From Asanoa ishikariensis (GTDB lineage Bacteria; Actinomycetota; Actinomycetes; Mycobacteriales; Micromonosporaceae), in the NCBI RefSeq assembly GCF_900107455.1, contig NZ_FNQB01000001.1:1612001-1676000 (forward strand): a stretch of 64,000 nt of DNA, in the 5' to 3' direction. The notes beneath the pieces were generated by a model, which was given only the letters and a program-made list of their open reading frames with translations, did not search any database and was not told where the DNA came from. Below are positions 25,922 to 33,235 of this stretch, piece after piece. The position numbers and the translations under genes were made by a program. Position 1 is the first letter of the stretch. The number at the start of each line of letters is the position of its first letter.

Positions 25922-25939
25922 TGTACAGAAAAATGTACC
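25922..25939. promoter_or_regulatory. Candidate YefM operator
   Basis: TGTACA (25922-25927) and TGTACC (25934-25939) lie 12 bases apart, forming an inverted repeat TGTAC-AGAAAAA-TGTAC/GTACA just upstream of the antitoxin ribosome site. The core TGTACA is the established recognition element of YefM in E. coli, so autorepression is a fair inference. Confidence 0.7.
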
Positions 25940-26022
25940 TCGCCGGCGCGGGTTGCCCAAGCGGAATGTGCGCGACCTCCTAGTGCTCGCTTCTGACCTG
26001 CCAATACTTATGAAAGTTGATG

Positions 26023-26097
26023 TAGGGTCGACGGGACTCGAACCCGCACTTTTACGGACCTAAGCCGTTTGCCTCATGCCAATTGGGCTACGACCCC
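26023..26097 (-). tRNA. tRNA-Leu-like gene, anticodon UAG, without a long variable arm
   Basis: A 75-base cloverleaf: acceptor GGGGTCG with CGACCCT (one G-T), D stem GCC/GGC with the D loop AATTGGCATGA, anticodon stem ACGG/CCGT around CTTAGGT (anticodon TAG), a 5-base variable loop, T stem GCGGG/CCCGT with TTCGAGT, and discriminator A. CCA is not encoded. UAG reads the leucine codon CUA, and the D loop and anticodon loop resemble actinobacterial tRNA-Leu. Bacterial tRNA-Leu should be type II, so the short variable loop is abnormal. It may be a divergent or decayed gene, and another identity is possible. Confidence 0.75.
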
Positions 26098-26168
26098 TTC
26101 GTGGGCTGCCGTCCGGTATACCAGCCGGGTTCGGTGATCGGAACCCCGCCTCGATCGGGTGATTTCGG

Positions 26169-27443
26169 TCAGCTCAGGCCAGCGGCCTTGAGGAGGAGGA
26201 CGTCGCGCTCGCGGGTGTTCGTGCACAGGCGCGCCGCTAGCTCCAGCTCCGCCCGGGCCTCTCGCGTGCGGCCCAGCCGGCGCAACAACTCGCCGCGCAC
26301 GCTCGGGAGCAGGTGCGAGCCCGACAGTCGATCCGTCGCCACCAGTTCATCCACAATGGATAGAGCCGACTCGGGTCCGTGGGCCATCGCGACCGCCACC
26401 GCTCGGTTCAGGTCGACGATCGGGGACGGGGCCACCCGGCCGAGCGCCTCGTAGAGCAGCACGATTCGGTCCCAGTCCGTCTCCGCCACCGACGGCGCCG
26501 CGGCGTGGCAGGCGGCGATCGCGGCCTGTAGGCCGTACGGGCCCAAGCCGCGGCCCAGCGCGGACGCCCGGTCGAGCGCGGCCCGCCCCCGCCGGATCGC
26601 CGACCGGTCCCACAGTCGCCGGTCCTGGTCCTCCAGTAGGACCGCCGCGCCGTCCGGGCCGGTCCGCGCCGGGAATCGGGCCGCCGTCAGCTCGCACAAC
26701 GCCTGCAGGCCGAACGCCTCCGGCTCCATCGGCAGCAGCGCGGTCAGCATGCGGGAGAGCCGGATCGCCTCGTACGCCAGGTCCGTGCGCAACAACCGGT
26801 CGCCGGCCGTCGCCGTCGAGCCTTCCGTGAAGATCACGTAGAGCACGCTCAGCATACCGCTCAGGCGGTCGCGGCGCTCTGCCGCCGGCGGCAGAGCGAA
26901 CGGCACACCGGCGGCGGCGATCGTCTTCTTCGCCCGGGTGATCCGGGCCTGGATCGTGGGCGCCGGCACCAGGAACGCGCGGGCTATCTCCTCACTGGAC
27001 AGTCCGCCGACGGTACGCAAGGTCAGCGCCACCCGGGCCTCGGGAGAGAGCACCGGATGGCAGGCGATGAACATCAGCGCGAGGATGTCGTCGTCGACCC
27101 GGTCGGGGTCCCAGAGCAGATCCTCGTCGGAGGCGGACACGGGCGAAGCGACAGGCAGCGCCGAATAGCGGTCCTCGAGCGCCGACCGCCGCCGGAAGCC
27201 GTCGATCGCCCGCCGCCGAGCTGTGGCCAGCAGCCAACCGACCGGCGAGTCCGGCGCGCCGTCGCGGGCCCAGCTCACCAGCGCCTCCGCCACGGCCTCC
27301 TGGGCGACGTCCTCGGCGAGCGAGAAGTCCCCCGTGTAGCGGGCCAGCGCGGAGACGATCCGTGCCGACTCGATTCGCCAGACCGCCTCGACGGCCCGCC
27401 GCGCCGACTCGGCGGTCGGCGGGCCGTCGGCAGTCCGGGCCAT
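26169..27443 (-). CDS. ECF42-type RNA polymerase sigma factor (DUF6596)
   Basis: A 424-residue extracytoplasmic-function sigma factor. Region 2 (RIVSALARYTGDFSLAEDVA, GWLLATARRRAIDGFRR), region 4 (LTLRTVGGLSSEEIARAFLV, TIQARITRAKKTI) and a C-terminal helical TPR-like extension of about 220 residues (YEALGRVAPSPIVDLNRAVA) are visible. This architecture with a DGPF/YCII gene beside it defines group ECF42. No anti-sigma factor is encoded, and the extension is thought to control activity. ATG at 27443 shares one base with the stop of the YCII gene (TGATG). Confidence 0.92.
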   Translation of the reverse strand: MARTADGPPTAESARRAVEAVWRIESARIVSALARYTGDFSLAEDVAQEAVAEALVSWARDGAPDSPVGWLLATARRRAIDGFRRRSALEDRYSALPVASPVSASDEDLLWDPDRVDDDILALMFIACHPVLSPEARVALTLRTVGGLSSEEIARAFLVPAPTIQARITRAKKTIAAAGVPFALPPAAERRDRLSGMLSVLYVIFTEGSTATAGDRLLRTDLAYEAIRLSRMLTALLPMEPEAFGLQALCELTAARFPARTGPDGAAVLLEDQDRRLWDRSAIRRGRAALDRASALGRGLGPYGLQAAIAACHAAAPSVAETDWDRIVLLYEALGRVAPSPIVDLNRAVAVAMAHGPESALSIVDELVATDRLSGSHLLPSVRGELLRRLGRTREARAELELAARLCTNTRERDVLLLKAAGLS

Positions 27444-27862
27444 CAGAGCTGGCCGGTCCGCTCGCGGAACGCGCGCTCCTTGACGACCCACTCGTTGTCC
27501 TGCGGGAACTCGTCGATCGTCGGCACCCGGCGGATCTCGCACTTGGCACCCGGCATCCGCGGCAGGCGCTTGGCCCACTCGACCGCCTCGTCCTTCGACG
27601 CCACGTCGAGCATCCAGAAGCCGCCGAACAGCTCCTTGGTCTCCCCGTAGGGGCCGTCGGTCACCACCGGCGTCTCGTTGCTGAGGTCGACGACGACGCC
27701 CTGCCCCGGGTCGTCCAGGCCCTCGCCCGTGAGGAGCACGCCGGCCCGGATCATCTCCTCGTTGACCCGGCCCATCTTCGCCATCATCTCGTCGAACGGC
27801 GTCGCCATCATCGCGGCGGTGGTCTCTTCCGTACCCCGCATGATCAGCATGTACTTCGCCAT
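27443..27862 (-). CDS. DGPF/YCII-family protein
   Basis: A 139-residue protein of the YCII-related family, the usual partner of ECF42 sigma factors. MAKYMLIMRGTEE opens the domain, and the DGPF-type motif appears as TDGPYGETKELFGGFW around residue 65. The C-terminus is ELPLAKR-like, here AVEWAKRLPRMPGAKCEIRR. Start ATG at 27862 has AGGGAGA upstream and is more credible than the longer open frame. The biochemical role is unknown. A link to oxidative or envelope stress through the sigma factor has been proposed for relatives. Confidence 0.9.
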   Translation of the reverse strand: MAKYMLIMRGTEETTAAMMATPFDEMMAKMGRVNEEMIRAGVLLTGEGLDDPGQGVVVDLSNETPVVTDGPYGETKELFGGFWMLDVASKDEAVEWAKRLPRMPGAKCEIRRVPTIDEFPQDNEWVVKERAFRERTGQL

Positions 27863-27995
27863 GATCGTTCTCCCTGGGAAAAGTCCGGGTCGCGTCTCGA
27901 CCCTTTCACGCCAAGGTCGAGCGGCTCCGCCGAGGATCGACACGACGGCCGAAGAAAATTAGATTCGGTTGTCACTCAACATCGGGGCGGCTGGC

Positions 27996-28196
27996 ATGAA
28001 GGCTGTGTTCTGGCTCGACGAGGCGCGCCGTACGGCGTACGACAGCGCGCTGGCGGCGGCTGATTTCGAAGACGCCTGGGGTGACATCGCCCCGGTCACC
28101 TTCGCCGCGACGGCCTGGCACACCGCGACCGACCTCGCGATCGGACCCCTGCTCGCGCAGCTCCACGAGAGCCGCTGGCTCCCCGAGAGCCGCTAG
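27996..28196 (+). CDS. Small hypothetical protein
   Basis: A 66-codon frame on the opposite strand to its neighbours: MKAVFWLDEARRTAYDSALA at the start, tryptophan-rich, with third positions mostly G or C as in real genes here. A weak GGGGCGG element precedes the ATG. The TAG stop shares CTAG with the convergent sigma gene. No family recognised and no signal peptide. Confidence 0.5.
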   Translation: MKAVFWLDEARRTAYDSALAAADFEDAWGDIAPVTFAATAWHTATDLAIGPLLAQLHESRWLPESR

Positions 28197-28717
28197 GTCC
28201 GCGCGAAGTCCTCTCCGAGCGCCGCCCGCAGCCGGCCCAGCGCCCGGCCGTTCTGGGTCTTGACCACCGACACGGAGACGTCCAGGATCCCGGCCACCGT
28301 CTCGACGCTCAGGTCCTCCCAGTGCCGCAGCACCACGATCGCCTGGTCGCGGACCGGCAGCGTCGCCAGCGCCCGGAGCAGGACGACGTGCGTCTCGGCA
28401 GTGTCGGCAGGCCGCTCCAAAGCCGCCTCCGGCAGGTCGGCCAGCACCACCTCGCCGGCGCTGCGCCGCTTGCGCTGGTCGAAAACGGCGTTCATCAGGA
28501 CCCGGCGGCTGTACGCCTCGAGGTTGGCGGTGTGCCGGATCCGGCCCCAGACCTCGTACATGCTGACGAACGTGGTCTGGGTCAGGTCCTGCGCGAGATG
28601 CCAGTCCCGGCACATGAGGTACGCGGTGCGGCGCAGCCGAGGTGCGGCGGCCTCGACGAACGCGGTGAACTCGGCCTCCTGCTCGCGCCGCCGGGCCGCA
28701 CCCCACGGGCCGATCAT
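28193..28717 (-). CDS. SigE-family RNA polymerase sigma factor
   Basis: A 174-residue ECF-type sigma of the SigE family common in Micromonosporaceae and Streptomyces. Region 2 is FVEAAAPRLRRTAYLMCRDW, DLTQTTFVSMYEVW and NLEAYSRRVLMNAVFDQRKR. Region 4 is LATLPVRDQAIVVLRHWEDL and VETVAGILDVSVSVVKTQNG. ATG at 28717 overlaps the stop of the upstream FtsX-ectodomain gene (ATGA), so the sigma is made after and probably together with that membrane protein. The latter is the best candidate for its controller. Confidence 0.9.
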   Translation of the reverse strand: MIGPWGAARRREQEAEFTAFVEAAAPRLRRTAYLMCRDWHLAQDLTQTTFVSMYEVWGRIRHTANLEAYSRRVLMNAVFDQRKRRSAGEVVLADLPEAALERPADTAETHVVLLRALATLPVRDQAIVVLRHWEDLSVETVAGILDVSVSVVKTQNGRALGRLRAALGEDFART

Positions 28718-29325
28718 CCGGCCGACCCGGCGCTGACACCGCGGGGGCAGGCGCTGTCGATCACCTGGTCGACCCCGGGCGTGTTCCGGATCCGCAGCAC
28801 GAGCTCCTGGTATCCCGCCGACACGGTCACCTTGACCCGGAAGGACTCCGGCATCTGCTCGACCGCGACCGGGGCGACCAGGTCCGGGTTGTCGCCGAAC
28901 ATCTTCATGAAGCTGAGGTACGCCTGGTCGCGGCTCTCGTACCGCACCTCGTGCACCGCCTCGACCGACTGCAACAGCACGTCCACCTGCTCGCGCTGGG
29001 CGTCGGTGACATCCATCGTGAGGAAGACCGAAACGTCCGTCGGTTGGTCGCGCGCCGGCGACTCGCAAGCCGGGTTCAGTTGTGCCGCGAACCGCGCCGG
29101 CACTGTCTCCAGCGGAGCCGGCCCACTGGCCAGGTTGACCGCGCCGAGCGCGATGACCAGGGCGAACGCCGCACCGCCGGCCACCACCAGCCGGCGGCGG
29201 CGGCGCCCCCGGCCGATCGCGACCACGGCCGCGGCGAGGTCGCCTTCGGGCGGATCGGGCTCGTCGGCCAGGGCCTGGTCGAAGAGCACGCGCAGGTTCG
29301 GGTCCAAGGCTGTCTCCCTCGTCAC
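28714..29325 (-). CDS. Single-pass membrane protein with FtsX-type extracellular domain
   Basis: A 203-residue protein: about 50 cytoplasmic residues with an RGRRRRR stop, one membrane helix (LVVAGGAAFALVIALGAVNL), then an extracellular part matching the FtsX ectodomain (VSVFLTMDVTDAQREQVDVL, VRYESRDQAYLSFMKMF, MPESFRVKV). It lacks the four-helix FtsX permease, so it cannot be part of FtsEX. Coupled by ATGA to the sigma gene, it probably acts as its membrane-bound sensor or anti-sigma factor (inference). GTG at 29325 is used here. A TTG at 29307 has a better AGGGAGA ribosome site and may be the true start. Confidence 0.82.
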   Translation of the reverse strand: MTRETALDPNLRVLFDQALADEPDPPEGDLAAAVVAIGRGRRRRRLVVAGGAAFALVIALGAVNLASGPAPLETVPARFAAQLNPACESPARDQPTDVSVFLTMDVTDAQREQVDVLLQSVEAVHEVRYESRDQAYLSFMKMFGDNPDLVAPVAVEQMPESFRVKVTVSAGYQELVLRIRNTPGVDQVIDSACPRGVSAGSAG

Positions 29326-29374
29326 GGTGGACTCTCACCCGTGTTGACTGCCTGAACCACCGGATCGGTCACAC

Positions 29375-30160
29375 CTAGGCGGTGTCGAGCGTCGCCCGGG
29401 CGCGGCTCTCCCATTCGAGCCAGCGCAGCAGGGTCAGCCCGAGGGTCGCGTAGAAGGCGCCCAGCAGGAGCTCCGTCAGCAGCGCTCCACTCACCGAACC
29501 CAGGCTGCGACCGGCCGCCAGGTCGTGGGTGGCGTGGATGCCGTGCGTCATCGGCAGCCACTGGGCCACGCCCTGCATCCAGCCGGGCATCGCGGTGACC
29601 GGCACGTTGACGCCCGCGAAGACGATCAGGGTGCCGAGCACGATGTTCGACATCACGGCCGTTTCCCGGACCCGCAGGGCGACCGCGGCGCCGAGCAGGC
29701 CCAGGCCGGTGCAGGAGATCGAGCAGGCGGCGATCGCGACGGCGATGCCACCCCAGGTGGCCGGCGGCAGGTCGACCCGGAGCAGCAGCGCGCCGACGAC
29801 CAGGGCGAAGACGGCGACGAGGAAGCCGTTGAGGATGACCGGCAGCGCGCGGCCCAGGAACAGCGGCACGCGCTTGGCCGGTGACGCGATCAGCAACGGC
29901 AGCGTGCCGGCGTTGCGCTCGCCACCGATCGTGTTGCCCATGGCGAACAGGCACGGCACCGCCGCGTTGACGACCGCGTTGCCGATGAGGAAGAACCGGT
30001 CGTCGTTGACGCCGGCCGTCCGTCCGATATAGACGAACAGGAAGATCTGGAACAGCGGTGCGAACAGGAACGTGGGCACGAGAATCCACGGCGACAGCCA
30101 GCCGAACAGCGCGCGGTAGCTGATCAGGCCGCCCACGAAGAAGAGCCGGAGACTGTTCAT
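29375..30160 (-). CDS. ABC-2 type exporter permease
   Basis: A 261-residue permease with six predicted helices. RNAGTLPLLIASPAKRVPLF (about residue 82) is the conserved cytoplasmic signature of ABC-2 exporters and GLGLLGAAVALRVRE follows in the core. It is the second permease of a three-gene exporter and its ATG overlaps the stop of the first permease. Polysaccharide, lipid or drug export are all possible. Confidence 0.88.
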   Translation of the reverse strand: MNSLRLFFVGGLISYRALFGWLSPWILVPTFLFAPLFQIFLFVYIGRTAGVNDDRFFLIGNAVVNAAVPCLFAMGNTIGGERNAGTLPLLIASPAKRVPLFLGRALPVILNGFLVAVFALVVGALLLRVDLPPATWGGIAVAIAACSISCTGLGLLGAAVALRVRETAVMSNIVLGTLIVFAGVNVPVTAMPGWMQGVAQWLPMTHGIHATHDLAAGRSLGSVSGALLTELLLGAFYATLGLTLLRWLEWESRARATLDTA

Positions 30161-30933
30161 CAGCTCAGCGCCAGGGTCGCGTTGGCGCGGGCCGAGTGCA
30201 CCATCCAGCGGGACACCAGCACCGCGATCACTCCGTAGCTCGCGGCGGTCAGCAGGCACCAGCCGAGGTTCGCCCATGGGCTGTGCCCGGTGGCCGCCGC
30301 CCGCATCGCCGCCACGCCCCAGGTCGGTGCCAGCACCGCTGACAACGGGCGTACCCAGGCGGGCAGGTCGTTGATCGCCACCAGGAAACCGCAGATCAGC
30401 CAGACGGGCATCTCGATCGCGGAACCCAGTGCCCAGGCGGTGCGGTACCTGATCGAGGAGATGGCGATCAGCATCCCCAGCATGCCGATCGCGAACACGG
30501 TGACGATCACAGCGAGGACGAACGCGGCCGGGTCGGCGATCGAGATGTCGATGCCGAAGGCGATGCGGCCCCAGAGCAGGGTCGCGACCATGCTGTACGC
30601 GCCGATCGTCGCCATCGACAGGGTCAGCGGCACGAGCAGGAGCGCGAACGGCTGCGGTGCGAGCACCAGCAGCTCGAGCGTCCCCTGCCGCCGCTCCATC
30701 TGGAGCGCGAAGGCGGCGGTCGTGCTCACCGCCGACCAGATGCCCATCGCGCTGGATCCGACGGCGGCCGACAGCAGCGCCGGCCCGGAGGCGTCACCCT
30801 GCCGGAACATCATGAAGATGGTCGTGGCGAAGAAGCCTGGCCAGAGCAGCGACAGCAGGCCGTCGAAGGCCGACCGGCTGCGCATCTTGAGCTGGAGCCA
30901 CCAGGCGACGGCGACCAGCCGGAGCAGCCTCAC
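30160..30933 (-). CDS. ABC-2 type exporter permease
   Basis: A 257-residue permease. MERRQGTLELLVLAPQPFAL is the ABC-2 signature after the second helix and the remaining helices are clear (FVLAVIVTVFAIGMLGMLIA). GTG at 30933 overlaps the ATPase stop (GTGA). With the downstream permease it would make a heterodimeric channel driven by the ATPase at 30930-31913. The longer open frame is a shadow of the ATPase gene. Confidence 0.87.
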   Translation of the reverse strand: MRLLRLVAVAWWLQLKMRSRSAFDGLLSLLWPGFFATTIFMMFRQGDASGPALLSAAVGSSAMGIWSAVSTTAAFALQMERRQGTLELLVLAPQPFALLLVPLTLSMATIGAYSMVATLLWGRIAFGIDISIADPAAFVLAVIVTVFAIGMLGMLIAISSIRYRTAWALGSAIEMPVWLICGFLVAINDLPAWVRPLSAVLAPTWGVAAMRAAATGHSPWANLGWCLLTAASYGVIAVLVSRWMVHSARANATLALS

Positions 30934-31913
30934 GCGGCGTTCACCAGCTCGATGTACGCGTCCTCGAGCGTGGGCTGCCGAGTGATCACCCGACCGAAGC
31001 GGCTGCCCTCCAGGTGCGCCATCACCGCCTGGGTCACGTCGGCGCCGGGCTGGGCGTGCACCGTCAGCAACTGCGCCTGGCCCTGCACGTCGACGGCGAC
31101 CGACTGCACGTCGGGCTCGGCCCGGACCTTCTCCAGCACGCCGTCGGGCAGGCCGAAGACCTCGATCTCGACGACCGTGCCGGTGGTCACCTGCTGCTTG
31201 AGGTCGTCGGGTGTGCCCTGCGCGACGATCCGGCCCTGCGCGATCACCGCGATCCGGTCGCACAGCTCGTCGGCCTCGAACATGTAGTGCGTGGTCAGCA
31301 GGACCGTCGTGCCGGACTCGACGAGGTTCTTCACCGTCACGCGCAGCTCGCGGGCACCGACGGGGTCGATGCCGATGCTGGGTTCGTCGAGGAACAGCAC
31401 CTGCGGCCGGTGGAGCAGCCCGCGGGCGATGTGCAACCGCTGGCGCATGCCGCGCGAGTAGCCCTCGACCCGCTCCTTCTCGCGGCCGACCAACCCGACG
31501 AGCTCCAGCAACTCGCCAACGCGCTGCTTGGACTCTCGCGGCGGCACGCCGTACAACTCGGCGAAGTAGCGCAGGTTGTCGAGCCCGGACAGTCGCTCGT
31601 AGAGGCCCCGGTCGCCACCGAACACATAACCGACCTTGCCGCGTACGTCCCGCGCGTCCTTGACGACGTCGTGGCCCAGGACCCGCGCCCGGCCGCCGGT
31701 CGGCAGCAGCAGGGTGATCAGCATCTTGATGGTCGTCGTCTTGCCCGCGCCGTTCGGACCGAGCAGGCCGAACAGCTCGCCGCGCTCGACCGCGAAGCTG
31801 ACGCCCTTGACGGCCTCGATCTCCTTGCCGGGCCGCCGGAAGAGACCCCTTCTGGTGTGGAATGTTCGGGCTAGTTCCTCGACCTCGATCACCGGCTCAG
31901 CCACGCGCACCAT
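30930..31913 (-). CDS. ABC exporter ATP-binding protein
   Basis: A 327-residue ATPase with Walker A GPNGAGKTTT, Q-loop region GYVFGGDRGLYERLSG, signature YSRGMRQRLHIARGLLH, Walker B VLFLDEPSIGIDP and switch THYMFEADELCD. The N-terminal insert RRGLFRRPGKEIEAVKG is typical of the CcmA-like daunorubicin-exporter relatives that serve two separate permeases. It leads the operon. A GGACGGGG element before ATG 31913 may serve as ribosome site. Confidence 0.92.
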   Translation of the reverse strand: MVRVAEPVIEVEELARTFHTRRGLFRRPGKEIEAVKGVSFAVERGELFGLLGPNGAGKTTTIKMLITLLLPTGGRARVLGHDVVKDARDVRGKVGYVFGGDRGLYERLSGLDNLRYFAELYGVPPRESKQRVGELLELVGLVGREKERVEGYSRGMRQRLHIARGLLHRPQVLFLDEPSIGIDPVGARELRVTVKNLVESGTTVLLTTHYMFEADELCDRIAVIAQGRIVAQGTPDDLKQQVTTGTVVEIEVFGLPDGVLEKVRAEPDVQSVAVDVQGQAQLLTVHAQPGADVTQAVMAHLEGSRFGRVITRQPTLEDAYIELVNAA

Positions 31914-31969
31914 CCCCGTCCGTGTCGGTTCGCGACCGGTGTCACGGTGCTACACGAACGGAGTTCGCG

Positions 31970-32332
31970 CTACCCGGTTGTCGGCCGGCGCCCGTACTCG
32001 CCGCGAATGGGCAGGTAGTAGGCGGGCAGGAAGGCGGCGATGATGACCACTCCGGCGACCGGCACGAACGCGCCGACGATGACGCCGGACCCGATCCAGC
32101 CCAGCGCGAGCGCGAACCTGCGCCCGATCGCCTTTATCGCGGCCGGTTCGAGGCCGGGGTCCAGCAGCTCGGCGTGCCGGAGGTGGGCCCAGATGACGTT
32201 GAACAGGGCGGCCGCCGTCCACAGCGTGCTGCCGTAGAAGACGACCGCCGTGCTCAGGCCCGCCTCGGCCCGCAGCGCGCCGGCGAGCAGCGACGTGCTG
32301 AACGGCAGGAACCCGATGACCATCAACAGCAT
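31970..32332 (-). pseudogene. 5'-truncated TMEM175/DUF1211 channel remnant
   Basis: The 120 codons match the second half of a TMEM175-type K+ channel: LLMVIGFLPFSTSLLAGAL, then helices VVFYGSTLWTAAALFNVIW and a C-terminal pair. The first part with the FSDGVFAIAITLLV-type pore motif is missing. Upstream, the same frame runs only 13 more codons before a TAA, and the LLM gene ends 40 bases away, so there is no room for the N-terminus. I read it as a decayed gene, though expression of the short form cannot be excluded. Confidence 0.6.
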
Positions 32333-32371
32333 CCAGACGCGGCTGTTGCTTGGGACGCATGTGCGGACATA

Positions 32372-33175
32372 TTAGCCCATAGGCGGCCCGGCCCTGACGA
32401 CGCCGCGCACCTCGTCCACCGTCACCGACTCCGGGTCGAAGGCCGTCAGCCACCAGGTCGCGCCGGCTGCCGCGTACGGCGCAAGGTCGTTGCCTGGCGC
32501 CAGTTCCACCGCGATGTCGAACGGCCCCGGCGCGCGCAGTCCGGCGATCATGGCGGCCGCCTCCGCGAGCTGGTCCGGGTGCTCGAGGTTGACCGGGACG
32601 TACCCGTCGTGCCGCGCCGCCCGCTGCATCGGCCTCCGCTTGCCGGGAAACCCGCCCACCCACACGGGAATGCCGGGGCGCTGCACCGGTCGCGGGAGGA
32701 ACGCTACGTCGTCCACTGTGTAGTGGGCGCCGTGGTGCCGGACCGGCTCGCCCGACCAGGCCGCGGTCAGCACCGCGAGCGCCTCGTCGAGCATCACGCC
32801 GCGGGTCTTCTCGTCGCCGCCCTCGCCGGTCGCCGAGTACTCCGCCCCGAACCGGTCGCTGCCGACTCCGACCCCGAGCGTGAGCCGCCCGCCGCTCAGC
32901 AGGTCGAGGGACGCCGTCTCGCGGGCCACCTTGACCGGGCGCCGCCGGGCCAGCGGCGTGATCATCGGGCCGATCCGGAGCCGCTCGGTCACCATGGCGG
33001 CCGCGGTCAGGGTGACCCACGGGTCGGCCACCTCGCGGACGGGGGCGTGCCACCGCACGTGGTCCCAGACGAACAGAGCGTGCCAGCCGTGCTCCTCCGC
33101 CTGCGCGGCCAGGGCCGCCACCGTCCGGGGGTCGGCGAGCTGGTTGAAGATGGGCAGCCAGAGAGCGGATCGCAT
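32372..33175 (-). CDS. LLM-class (F420-dependent type) flavin oxidoreductase
   Basis: A 267-residue TIM-barrel oxidoreductase of the luciferase-like family. FVWDHVRWHAPVREVADPWV, MVTERLRIGPMITPLARRRP, LTLGVGVGSDRFGAEYSATG and IPVWVGGFPGKRRPM are the usual conserved blocks. The GVG-G pattern near residue 105 contacts the deazaflavin in F420 users. Substrate unknown. It reads divergently from the AfsR-like regulator, 60 bases apart, and a GCCTCG/CGAGGC inverted repeat at 33190-33205 lies between them. Confidence 0.88.
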   Translation of the reverse strand: MRSALWLPIFNQLADPRTVAALAAQAEEHGWHALFVWDHVRWHAPVREVADPWVTLTAAAMVTERLRIGPMITPLARRRPVKVARETASLDLLSGGRLTLGVGVGSDRFGAEYSATGEGGDEKTRGVMLDEALAVLTAAWSGEPVRHHGAHYTVDDVAFLPRPVQRPGIPVWVGGFPGKRRPMQRAARHDGYVPVNLEHPDQLAEAAAMIAGLRAPGPFDIAVELAPGNDLAPYAAAGATWWLTAFDPESVTVDEVRGVVRAGPPMG

Positions 33176-33235
33176 GTCTCGACGCTAGAGCCTCGTGGCC
33201 GAGGCCGCCTCCGGCAGTCGTGAAAGAATCTCCAG

